Of a stretch of DNA of 23,753 nt, positions 16,194 to 22,940 are shown one piece after another; positions within the stretch are counted from its first letter, which is position 1; every line of letters starts with the position of its first letter. The notes beneath the pieces were generated by a model. It made no database searches. It was given only the letters and a program-made list of their open reading frames with translations, and was not told the DNA's origin. Where the stretch lies: NCBI GenBank assembly GCA_002421915.1, contig DISA01000051.1:21239-44991 (forward strand), in the 5' to 3' direction. Both the position numbers and the translations under genes were made by a program. This stretch comes from Gallionellaceae bacterium UBA6222 (GTDB lineage: Bacteria; Pseudomonadota; Gammaproteobacteria; Burkholderiales; Gallionellaceae).

Positions 16194-16467
16194 TCGCCTG
16201 AAAAAACGCCTGAACAAAGACCGCCCCATGACCACGATCACCTTGCGCATTCCGGTCGATGTGGTCGAGTCACTCAAGGAAATCGCCCCGCACAAAGGCA
16301 TCGCCGGATACCAGACGTTGTTGAAAGCCTATATCAGCGAAGGACTGCGCAAAGATGAGAATCAGTTTTCCAGCAACGCCTCCTTGCGCTTGATCGATGC
16401 CTTGAGAAAACGCGGCGTCCCCGAATCGGTGCTGGAAGATGCAGCCCGCGAACTGGAAGCGGCTTGA
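16183..16467 (+). CDS. brnA: BrnA-like antitoxin with CopG/ribbon-helix-helix-type domain
   Basis: The 94-residue product has a basic N-terminus (MLTDRLKKRLNKDRPM) and then MTTITLRIPVDVVESLKEIAP...GYQTLLKAYISEGLR, a ribbon-helix-helix DNA-binding pattern: a strand followed by helices with the GYQTLL turn seen in BrnA and CopG antitoxins. A helical tail (LIDALRKRGVPESVLEDAARELEAA) follows. The ATG lies inside the end of brnT, so the two are coupled. Toxin-first order is the usual BrnTA order. The next gene's likely ATG is only 14 bases after its stop, so the prepilin genes may share its transcript. Confidence 0.85.
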   Translation: MLTDRLKKRLNKDRPMTTITLRIPVDVVESLKEIAPHKGIAGYQTLLKAYISEGLRKDENQFSSNASLRLIDALRKRGVPESVLEDAARELEAA

Positions 16468-16481
16468 GGCGCGTTAATCCA

Positions 16482-18002
16482 ATGATCCATTATGCGGATA
16501 GCGTTCGTATCCAGCGCCAGCGCGGCGGCGCGCTGCTGGTGATGCTCGTCATTCTTGTGATCGGCATCACCACCGCCTTCGTCAGCAACCTGAGCAGCAC
16601 CGTGATGAGCAACAAACGCAACCAGACCACGGCGGAAGCGCTGGCGCAGGCGAAGGAGGCGCTGATCGGGTATGCGGTCAGTGACCCAAACCGCCCGGGT
16701 GAGCTGCCTTGCCCAGACACTAATAATGATGGTTCGGCAGAATCTAATTGTTCAGCAGCAGGCGCCTCACTCGTAGGCAGACTCCCATGGAGGACGCTTG
16801 GCTTACCCGATATTCGGGATTCAGCAATGGAGCATCTTTGGTATGTCGTTTCCGACTCCTTTCATACAAACGGCAGCACCCCGATAAATAGCGAAACAAC
16901 AGGAACGATCAACCTCTCTGGCAATGTCACGGCCAATAACTTGATCGCCATTGTTTTTGCCCCCGGGAAACCCTTGTCCGCACAAGTGCGCTCGACCGCG
17001 AATCAGAACAACTACCTGCACTATCTTGAGAGCATCGTGACCTCACCGACGAGCTTCAAGAAATTGACCCCCAACGACCAGGCTGGTGGGGATTACACCT
17101 ACAACGATCAGATGGTGTTCATCACCTATAACGATCTGATGCCGCTGGTCGAACAACGCATCGCGCGCGAAGTGAAGAGTTGCCTGAATGCTTACGCTTC
17201 CGATCAGGAAGGTAGATATCCATGGGCTGTTCCGGCATCTGAGATTTATTTCCGTGGACAAACTGACGTGCGCTTTGGCCGGGTTCCCTACCAGCCTTAT
17301 ATATCATCAAGCGAAGCAAAAGTTTTCCTGAACGATTTTGGAGATTTGCTAGCCGCTGTCGATGCGTGCAAAAACGATGCTTCCAATTCTGCAATGCTTG
17401 ACGATGCCGGGGAGGACTTGGAAGATTCTGCGCTTGCACTGAGTAATGTTCCGCCCACTACTCCAACATTCCCAAGTTTGATAACTACACCCTCAATATC
17501 TGCCGGGTACCGGGCACAGCAAAGTGGACAGTGCACCAATATCCATGACAATCCGGGCAGTAATATTGTTGAAGCGAAGATGAATGATGCCTGGACCTAT
17601 CTTGCTCCTGTACTTGATGCCCAGATTGAATCTGTCAATTCCAGCTGGTCGATTCAGTGCAGCCTATTTTCGACCGGCTACTGGAACTACTGGAAAACGA
17701 TGGTTTTCTACCAGGTCAGCGACAGCTACAAACCGGGGGGCAGTGGTGGAACTGGAAGCATAAAGATAAATGGCGTCGGGGCATATCAGGCGGCAGTAGC
17801 CGTGGCCCGCAGTGCGTCTGCTACACAAATGCCACGAAATACTTGGGCGGAGCCCCCCTTGTCGTTTTTGGAAGAGTCGAATGTCCACAGTAAATCAACC
17901 CCTTCTAACGATTTCGAAACATACAGATCATGGGATATCAACTACCCAAGCGTGAATGATCTGGTGATTTGTGTGGATAGTGGGAGCGTAAATTGTCAAT
18001 AA
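16482..18002 (+). CDS. large prepilin-like protein (PilX-like N-terminus)
   Basis: The 506-residue protein begins with a short basic leader ending RQRG, then GALLVMLVILVIGITTAFVSNL, a type III signal/pilin helix of the PilX kind without the usual FTLVE. The pilin helix runs into KEALIGYAV, then PNRPGELPCPD and GRLPWRTLGL, and the C-terminus has VNDLVICVDSG. The same motifs appear in the same order in the next gene. Mature size is far above a major pilin (about 15-20 kDa), so a minor pilin, tip protein or secreted pseudopilin is more likely. Cysteines are scattered through the ectodomain. A TTG at 16464 overlapping brnA is an alternative start. The middle looks less GC-rich than the machine genes. 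Confidence 0.8.
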   Translation: MIHYADSVRIQRQRGGALLVMLVILVIGITTAFVSNLSSTVMSNKRNQTTAEALAQAKEALIGYAVSDPNRPGELPCPDTNNDGSAESNCSAAGASLVGRLPWRTLGLPDIRDSAMEHLWYVVSDSFHTNGSTPINSETTGTINLSGNVTANNLIAIVFAPGKPLSAQVRSTANQNNYLHYLESIVTSPTSFKKLTPNDQAGGDYTYNDQMVFITYNDLMPLVEQRIAREVKSCLNAYASDQEGRYPWAVPASEIYFRGQTDVRFGRVPYQPYISSSEAKVFLNDFGDLLAAVDACKNDASNSAMLDDAGEDLEDSALALSNVPPTTPTFPSLITTPSISAGYRAQQSGQCTNIHDNPGSNIVEAKMNDAWTYLAPVLDAQIESVNSSWSIQCSLFSTGYWNYWKTMVFYQVSDSYKPGGSGGTGSIKINGVGAYQAAVAVARSASATQMPRNTWAEPPLSFLEESNVHSKSTPSNDFETYRSWDINYPSVNDLVICVDSGSVNCQ

Positions 18003-18010
18003 ACTCCACC

Positions 18011-18760
18011 ATGAACGCTTCGCGGAGCCGTGGTTTTACCTTGGTCGAAATGGCCATGGTGCTGATGATCATCGGCTTGCTGCTGGGTGGGTTGGTGCCT
18101 ACCATTTCCAGTCAGATGGAACAGCAGCAAACACGCGAAACCCGCAAACAACTGGATGAGATCCAGCAGGCTCTCGTTGGCTATGCCATTATAAATGGCC
18201 GTCTGCCGTGTCCTGCCAATCCCACTATTGCAACAGGCCAATCCACCGCAGGTGCGGAAGCCGTAACCGGCACTGCTTGCAGTACTGTGGCAAACAATGC
18301 GGCGGTAGGCGTGCTACCGTGGGCCACGCTGGGCGTGAATGAAACGGATGCATGGGGAAATCGCTTCACTTATCGCGTTACCGCAATTTTTGCCGATGAG
18401 GTCAGTACTGATACTTTCGGCGGTAGCTGCCCAAGCGGCACCACGGCCACACTGTCCAGCTTCGCATTGTGCTCCAGCGGCAACCTAGATGTGCAGTCAT
18501 CCGCATCGGGAGGAACGAGCATCGCAATCAATGTACCAGCAGTCGTCATATCGCATGGAAAAAATGGTGGAGGTGCTTACACACAACAGGGAACACAGGT
18601 GACGAACAGTAGTGATGCCGATGAACAGGAAAACAGTGATGGTAGCGCTGATAACAATTACGTCAGCCATACTCCGACACCAAATTTTGATGACTTAGTC
18701 ATCTGGCTTTCCCCCAATACCCTGTCCAACCGAATGGTCGCCGCCGGCAAACTCCCCTAG
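18011..18760 (+). CDS. type IV prepilin-like protein with canonical FTLVE helix
   Basis: The 249-residue protein has a classical prepilin leader (MNASRSRG) cut before FTLVEMAMVLMIIGLLLGG, with Glu at +5 of the mature protein. It continues with QQALVGYAIINGRLPCPA, GVLPWATLGVNETDAWGNRFTYRV and a C-terminal FDDLVIWLS, preceded by an acidic, Asn/Ser-rich stretch (DADEQENSDGSADNN). These motifs match the preceding gene. It is longer than major pilins. The ATG at 18011 is eight bases after the previous stop; a TTG at 17993 would overlap it. It is the last gene of the plus-strand pilus block. Confidence 0.85.
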   Translation: MNASRSRGFTLVEMAMVLMIIGLLLGGLVPTISSQMEQQQTRETRKQLDEIQQALVGYAIINGRLPCPANPTIATGQSTAGAEAVTGTACSTVANNAAVGVLPWATLGVNETDAWGNRFTYRVTAIFADEVSTDTFGGSCPSGTTATLSSFALCSSGNLDVQSSASGGTSIAINVPAVVISHGKNGGGAYTQQGTQVTNSSDADEQENSDGSADNNYVSHTPTPNFDDLVIWLSPNTLSNRMVAAGKLP

Positions 18761-18796
18761 TTCCTGCGCCAGCTTGACCACGCAAATCATCCGGTT

Positions 18797-19843
18797 CTAA
18801 CTGCCCAGTGAGTCGAGCAATAGCTTCGAGGCGTTCGGATTGATCTTCTTCAGTTTGGCAATCCCGCTGCGCAATCTTCTTTTCCATCCGGGGCCGTTTG
18901 CTTGGGCTTCCCTGCATGTCTCAATCAGTTCGTCCGGCCTGAAATCCAGATAGTACTGAATCAGCACATTCGCCTGTCTGACGTCCTTGTTGATTTTTGG
19001 TGTTTCCGAGATTTTTCTTTCTGCGGAGACGATGAGTTTGTGAACCGCAAAACGATCCGGTTTGGGAATGTTGACGAGAACCGCGCCCTCATTCCCCAGC
19101 GCGACGGCTTGTGTCGTGTCTTTCATCGAGAATTCCATGAATTTCAACGGTTGCAGGGCAACTGAAAGTCCCTCAATGTGGATCGGGTCGTCTTTTCTGG
19201 AAGTTTTGGAGGTCAGGAAATCAACCATGAATGCGGGGTCGTCGGGATTCAAATAACGCGCGCCGGTGGTGCCGCCAAACGTGGAGATGGGGATCAATCC
19301 CATTTCAAGTGATTCCAGCGCGGTTCTTGTTTCAACTTTTATGTTGGAGGGTAACGCAACGGAGATATTCTTTCCCGCATGGGCAAAATCGACATCCTGC
19401 GTTTGCATGCGTTCGGCGGGCAATATTCCAAGCATGTTGCACATCGTCAAGAAAGCATGTGTTCCAACCAGAATGCCGCCCCGCTTGAAGAAACCGTATT
19501 CGGAGAGTCGCTTGATGACTCTGAAGTGCTTGGGCAATAAAGGGTTGCATCCGAGTGCGATGGCGGCGGCGGCCAACATGCGGATCGGCTTCCCTTCATG
19601 CGATTGGTGCAGATGAATCAGATTCCTGATCTTCTCGCTGTCCGGCCCGATGTAAATCTGTTTTACCGAACTGTCGATGTCGCGATACTGGAAGTACCAG
19701 TATTTCTTCTGGTGTACGTTCTTTGTGCCAAAGCTGCCATTTAACCCGGCAACGGAATTGGAAACGTTCGACGCCAGGGCGGAATCGTGCAAGTCCGCAT
19801 AAGCATTTTGCGCGCTCGAGGTGAGTTCAATGTAAAGTTCCAT
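18797..19843 (-). CDS. GSU2403-type nucleotidyltransferase-fold protein
   Basis: The 348-residue protein has a central nucleotidyltransferase signature: GGILVGTHAFLTMCNMLG (Gly-Thr at 127-128) followed by TQDVDFA, with D150 and D152 as the expected metal-binding pair of the pol-beta-like superfamily. The N-terminal part (KKYWYFQYRDIDSSVKQIYIGPDSE) and C-terminal helices (DVRQANVLIQYYLDFRPDELIE) fit the NTP_transf_8/GSU2403 family. The substrate is unknown; relatives in the superfamily include AbiEii-type toxins and tRNA-modifying enzymes. No partner antitoxin is adjacent. It converges with the prepilin gene (36-base gap) and diverges from the radical SAM gene. Confidence 0.75.
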   Translation of the reverse strand: MELYIELTSSAQNAYADLHDSALASNVSNSVAGLNGSFGTKNVHQKKYWYFQYRDIDSSVKQIYIGPDSEKIRNLIHLHQSHEGKPIRMLAAAAIALGCNPLLPKHFRVIKRLSEYGFFKRGGILVGTHAFLTMCNMLGILPAERMQTQDVDFAHAGKNISVALPSNIKVETRTALESLEMGLIPISTFGGTTGARYLNPDDPAFMVDFLTSKTSRKDDPIHIEGLSVALQPLKFMEFSMKDTTQAVALGNEGAVLVNIPKPDRFAVHKLIVSAERKISETPKINKDVRQANVLIQYYLDFRPDELIETCREAQANGPGWKRRLRSGIAKLKKINPNASKLLLDSLGS

Positions 19844-19858
19844 GGCAGCACTTTATCA

Positions 19859-19877
19859 TACAAAGTTACAATTTGTA
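19859..19877. promoter_or_regulatory. AT-rich inverted repeat upstream of the nucleotidyltransferase gene
   Basis: TACAAA (19859-19864) and TTTGTA (19872-19877) form an inverted repeat around seven bases, in the AT-rich start of a 179-bp divergent gap. A TATGAT-like -10 box reads on the minus strand towards the gene at 19843. It could be an operator or promoter site; there is no independent support. Confidence 0.3.
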
Positions 19878-19927
19878 GTATAAAAATGGAGTGTGGATTG
19901 TGGAGGGCCGACGGGGCTGGCCAACAG

Positions 19928-19950
19928 TCAATGGGGGCACCCATTAGCCG
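19928..19950 (-). repeat. left copy of a 23-bp hairpin repeat flanking the radical SAM gene
   Basis: On the minus strand it reads CGGCTAATGGG, four bases, then CCCATTGA. It matches the plus-strand copy at 21236-21258 at 21 of 23 positions. AATGGG/CCCATT arms form a hairpin with a four-base loop. The two copies face each other around the gene. Confidence 0.75.
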
Positions 19951-19960
19951 CGCCGTGCGC

Positions 19961-19980
19961 CGCATTCGGGTTAGAATGCG
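19961..19980 (+). repeat. small hairpin upstream of the radical SAM gene
   Basis: CGCATTC-GGGTTA-GAATGCG is a perfect 7-bp stem with a six-base loop; GCGCTCC and a run of five T follow. The right half includes TTAGAAT, which could instead be a -10 box for the radical SAM gene 43 bases downstream. A weak terminator or promoter is possible. Confidence 0.35.
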
Positions 19981-20022
19981 CGCTCCGTTTTTCAGCAACG
20001 AAGTTCGAAGCAAAGCCTAACC

Positions 20023-21198
20023 ATGTCAACTCCAATCACGTTTTTCCCCTCCCGATCCCCTGAAATTTCCGAAACCGACCAGAACGTTTCGCCCATCGTG
20101 GGTAACCGCGTGGAGCTGCAACTGCTCACCACGCTGACGTGCAACCTGAAATGCACTTATTGTTCGCTCGGTGTGGGCGAGGTGGTCGGTTCGCAGGGCA
20201 AGGTTTCCTATACCGTTGACGTGCTGGATGCTTTCATCCAAAAACATCTTTCCGGGCATGAGGTTTATGTGACGTTCTACGGCGGCGAGCCGACGCTGAA
20301 TCTTGATTTCATCACGGAGATCATGGCGCGTTACCCGACCTTCCGTTTCCAGCTCCAGACCAACGGCACGCTGCTGGATAACCTGCCGGACAGCGTGCTG
20401 TCCAATCTTTCCAATATCCTGATTTCCATTGATGGCGGGGAGGCGATCACCGACGGTTTTCGCGGGCGCGGCATCTATCGCCAGGTGGTCAAGAATGCCC
20501 GGGCGGTGCGCGACCGGCTGGCGGGCACCTTCACGGCGCGTGTGACCTGGAGCAGCGAGGAAACCACGTTCGAGGAACTGGATGAACTGGCGGACACTTT
20601 CGATTACGTGTATTTCCAGTTCGTCGCCGGGGAAGGCACTTATACCCCCGAGGCGATGGAGAAGAAGAAGGCGGTCATCACGCAACTGGTGGATAAATTC
20701 TTTTCCAGCGACAAGCTGTATCCGCTCATCCCGATCATGGGCATCGTGCGCAACAAGGTGCTGCCGACGCGCGCGACCGAGCTGTATCACGGCAAGACCC
20801 AGTGCCGCGTGTCCACGCATATCCTCAACGTGATGCCGGACGGCAAAATTTTCCCCTGCCCCGACATGATGTATGCGCCCGAGATGCTGCAGGGCGATGT
20901 GATTGCGAACTGGCTGAAGCCCAGCCCGCTGCAGCCGCATCCCGACATGCCGTGCGACCAGTGCGAGGCGCAGTCGTGGTGCCGGGGCAATTGCCTGAAG
21001 AATCTTTATCTCGCCTACGTGAAGAACGACCAGCGCTACCGCGATAACGTCGTCGACCCGATCTGCGATCTGGTGAGATTTCTGGGCAGGGAAATCGACC
21101 GCCACGATCCGCAGGCATGGTATGCAAAAGCGCCGCTGAATGTGCGCAAGACTTTGCGCGATTGCGAAGTCTATGAGTATGTGGAGATCATGCCCTGA
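20023..21198 (+). CDS. radical SAM/SPASM-domain protein, possible peptide-modifying enzyme
   Basis: The 391-residue protein has the radical SAM [4Fe-4S] motif CNLKCTYC (C40, C44, C47) and the SAM-binding GGEP at 87-90. Its C-terminal SPASM-type set is C261, C279, C311, C314, C320, C324 and C348, enough for two auxiliary clusters. SPASM proteins usually modify peptides or act as anaerobic sulfatase-maturing enzymes; the general pattern recalls the AF1420-like putative peptide-modifying group, but I cannot assign a substrate. No recognisable precursor peptide, transporter or protease gene is adjacent. It is alone between a divergent nucleotidyltransferase gene and a toxin-antitoxin pair, flanked by inverted repeats. 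Confidence 0.85.
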   Translation: MSTPITFFPSRSPEISETDQNVSPIVGNRVELQLLTTLTCNLKCTYCSLGVGEVVGSQGKVSYTVDVLDAFIQKHLSGHEVYVTFYGGEPTLNLDFITEIMARYPTFRFQLQTNGTLLDNLPDSVLSNLSNILISIDGGEAITDGFRGRGIYRQVVKNARAVRDRLAGTFTARVTWSSEETTFEELDELADTFDYVYFQFVAGEGTYTPEAMEKKKAVITQLVDKFFSSDKLYPLIPIMGIVRNKVLPTRATELYHGKTQCRVSTHILNVMPDGKIFPCPDMMYAPEMLQGDVIANWLKPSPLQPHPDMPCDQCEAQSWCRGNCLKNLYLAYVKNDQRYRDNVVDPICDLVRFLGREIDRHDPQAWYAKAPLNVRKTLRDCEVYEYVEIMP

Positions 21199-21235
21199 GG
21201 CGGTGGTAACCCTGCAATAGGTGCTTGACGCAGGC

Positions 21236-21258
21236 CGGCTAATGGGCGACCCCATTGA
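21236..21258 (+). repeat. right copy of the 23-bp hairpin repeat flanking the radical SAM gene
   Basis: CGGCT followed by AATGGG-CGAC-CCCATT and GA, 38 bases after the radical SAM stop. It is inverted relative to 19928-19950. It could act as a weak bidirectional RNA hairpin, or mark the edge of a cassette. Confidence 0.75.
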
Positions 21259-21339
21259 AAAGTCCCGTTGAATCGTCGCCAGTGGCACAATCCAAAATGA
21301 ACATCTATACTTACGCCATTCTGTACATTTGGAGTTGTG

Positions 21340-21567
21340 ATGAAACAGGCTACATTCACTGAAGTGCGCAACCACGCCAAACAATATTTCGATATTGTTG
21401 CGGCGGGGGGTTCTGTGCGTGTGTTGCGTAATGGCAAGCCTATCGCAGATATCGTCCCTGTCGTGGCCGATTTGCCGTCCTGGAAGCGCCGAAAGGCGCA
21501 GCCGCTGATACTGGATAACGTGTCGCTGAGCCGCATGATTCTCGAAGAGCGCGAAGCGGGTAATTGA
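21340..21567 (+). CDS. Phd/YefM-family antitoxin
   Basis: The 75-residue protein begins MKQATFTEVRNHAKQYFDIVAAGGSVRVLRNGKPIADIVPV, the Phd/YefM fold that binds DNA and neutralises the partner toxin through its C-terminal tail (here LDNVSLSRMILEEREAGN). GGAG lies five bases before the ATG; an in-frame GTG just upstream is less likely. The PIN-domain gene begins nine bases after its stop, the standard antitoxin-first order. These antitoxins normally repress their own promoter. Confidence 0.88.
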   Translation: MKQATFTEVRNHAKQYFDIVAAGGSVRVLRNGKPIADIVPVVADLPSWKRRKAQPLILDNVSLSRMILEEREAGN

Positions 21568-21576
21568 GTTATTCCG

Positions 21577-21990
21577 ATGCGGGTGTTTTTTGACAGCTCT
21601 GCTTTCGTCAAGCGTTACATCAGCGAGGCGGGAACCAGCGCGGTGCTGGTTTGGTGTGATCAGGCAACTGAGATTATCTTGTCCGGTATTGCGCTCCCGG
21701 AAATTGTTTCGGCATTCTGCCGATTGCAACGAGAAGGAAAGATCACCGATGTGCAGTATCGCCAACTGAAGTCACTGTTGTTGGCCGATATCGAGGATGC
21801 TGCTATTTGTGACCTGACACCCCCGGTTCTGATGCAGGCAATTTCCAGTCTGGAAAAGAATGTGTTGCGCGGTATGAATGCGATACATATTGGCAGTGCC
21901 GTTGTGCTGAAGGCTGATGTTTTTGTTTCGGCTGACCTGCGCCAGCTTGATGCCGCTGCCAGGGCGGGATTACGCGTCGAATTGGTATAA
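21577..21990 (+). CDS. PIN-domain (VapC-like) toxin with an altered acidic site
   Basis: The 137-residue PIN protein has D6 (FFDSSAFVK), E42 (LPEIVSA) and D120 (FVSADLRQL). At the position where PIN proteins have the third acidic residue, in a DAIHLA-like motif, it has N101 (RGMNAIHIGSA). VapC-type toxins are Mg-dependent RNases that cut tRNA or rRNA; loss of this Asp would be expected to weaken or abolish cutting. The change could be one base (AAT for GAT at 21877-21879). The frame is otherwise intact and paired with the Phd gene upstream. Confidence 0.85.
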   Translation: MRVFFDSSAFVKRYISEAGTSAVLVWCDQATEIILSGIALPEIVSAFCRLQREGKITDVQYRQLKSLLLADIEDAAICDLTPPVLMQAISSLEKNVLRGMNAIHIGSAVVLKADVFVSADLRQLDAAARAGLRVELV

Positions 21991-22020
21991 GGCCCGGTCG
22001 CTCCCGGTGGTGACTGCGGG

Positions 22021-22143
22021 CTACGCCCTGCGCCAGTTTGTTCCCTGTACCGCAGCCGGCACGATCCCCTCTTCCAACAATGCTTTGCGAATACGATCCG
22101 CCTCGGCAAAATTTTCGTATTTCCTGGCGGCGATGCGCGTTCT
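22021..22143 (-). pseudogene. detached cysS 3'-end fragment
   Basis: On the minus strand this reads RIAARKYENFAEADRIRKAL, then LEEGIVPAAVQGTNWRRA and a stop (TAG at 22021-22023), matching the last 40 or so residues of the intact cysS at 22941. A 78-bp core (about 22055-22132) is identical to the intact gene except at six positions, counted by eye. The similarity stops abruptly near 22133-22143. It has no start codon of its own and is not a working gene. It is the left member of a direct repeat of the cysS tail surrounding the second Phd/VapC pair. Confidence 0.88.
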
Positions 22144-22180
22144 GATTGGTATCTGGTTATAGCCAACCTGCGGGCTGTGT

Positions 22181-22213
22181 GTTAGATTCTGACCACACTG
22201 GTCAGAATCTAAC
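22181..22213. promoter_or_regulatory. perfect 33-bp palindrome, probable operator of the Phd/VapC pair
   Basis: Left arm GTTAGATTCTGACCA (22181-22195), spacer CAC, right arm TGGTCAGAATCTAAC (22199-22213). The two 15-base arms are exact reverse complements. The site ends 22 bases before the antitoxin ATG, where a Phd dimer would be expected to bind to repress its own operon. The length and perfection are notable for a simple operator. Confidence 0.72.
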
Positions 22214-22235
22214 AGTGGAAATCAGGGAGGTTGTT

Positions 22236-22487
22236 ATGCGCAGCGAATGGCAACTGCAGGAAGCGAAGGGCAACTTTAGCCAGCTCATCAAGCGGGCGGC
22301 GGGTGGTGATGCCCAAACGGTTACCGTCCACGGCAAGCCGACAGCGGTGGTGGTTTCGGTGGAAGAATATGCCCGGCTTACCCGACACCGGACCAAGCTC
22401 TCCAGCGCGCTGCTGCGTCCCGATCTCGCGGCCGAAGACCTGGACATTTCCCGCAGCCGCGACACTGGGCGCGACATTGCGCTATGA
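22236..22487 (+). CDS. Phd/YefM-family antitoxin (second pair)
   Basis: The 83-residue protein reads MRSEWQLQEAKGNFSQLIKRAAGGDAQTVTVHGKPTAVVVSVEEYARL, a complete Phd/YefM DNA-binding domain. A C-terminal tail (LRPDLAAEDLDISRSRDTGRDIAL) follows, of the kind that wraps the toxin. GGGAGG lies five bases before the ATG; longer frames run into the palindrome upstream and are rejected. The stop overlaps the toxin start (ATGA), implying coupled translation. The sequence is quite different from the other Phd gene here, so the two pairs are not recent duplicates. Confidence 0.93.
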   Translation: MRSEWQLQEAKGNFSQLIKRAAGGDAQTVTVHGKPTAVVVSVEEYARLTRHRTKLSSALLRPDLAAEDLDISRSRDTGRDIAL

Positions 22488-22906
22488 GCTGGCTGCTGGA
22501 TACCTGCGTGCTTTCCGAATACGCCAGGAAAGCGCCCGCACCGGAAGTGATAGCCTGGCTGGACGAGCAGGATGAAGCCAGCCTGTTCATCAGCGTCATC
22601 ACGCTGGGAGAGATTGAAAAAGGCATACTCAAACTGCGCGCGAGCGACCCGCGCCGTAGCCAGAAACTCATTGCTTGGCAGGGCAAAGTGGAACAACGCT
22701 TCACGGGACGCATCCTGCCCCTCGACGCTGGCGCCCTTCACGTCTGGGCGCAAATCACCGCACACTCCGAATCGTTAGGTCAGCCCCTGCCGGTGATGGA
22801 TGGCCTGCTCATGGCTACCGCACAATGCCACGGCCTCACCGTAGTCACCCGCAACGTGCAGGATTTCAAGTTGTATCCGCAAGTATTTAACCCTTGGGCA
22901 CTGTAG
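22484..22906 (+). CDS. vapC: VapC/FitB-like PIN-domain toxin
   Basis: The 140-residue protein has a complete set of PIN acidic residues: D6 (WLLDTCVLSE), E43 (ITLGEIEKGI) and D106 (PVMDGLLMATA), followed by VVTRNVQDF with D127. The pattern is that of FitB-type VapC RNases, which are Mg-dependent and cut structured RNAs. It follows the Phd antitoxin with a four-base overlap. Its stop is 34 bases from the stop of cysS, which converges from the other strand. The whole pair lies between the two cysS 3'-end copies. Confidence 0.92.
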   Translation: MSWLLDTCVLSEYARKAPAPEVIAWLDEQDEASLFISVITLGEIEKGILKLRASDPRRSQKLIAWQGKVEQRFTGRILPLDAGALHVWAQITAHSESLGQPLPVMDGLLMATAQCHGLTVVTRNVQDFKLYPQVFNPWAL

Positions 22907-22940
22907 TTCGAATCCCCGGTTGGGTTGTAACCGCCTGAGA

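Noticed and set aside
19787..20020. 77-codon open frame upstream of the radical SAM gene as a peptide substrate
   Set aside because: It starts antisense inside the nucleotidyltransferase gene, crosses the repeat and hairpin, has no ribosome site and shows no leader/core pattern.
22907..22935. GTTCGAATCC-like sequence after vapC, resembling a tRNA T-loop
   Set aside because: No acceptor, D or anticodon arms can be built around it and no CCA end follows, so it is not a tRNA. An attachment-site remnant is possible but not supported.
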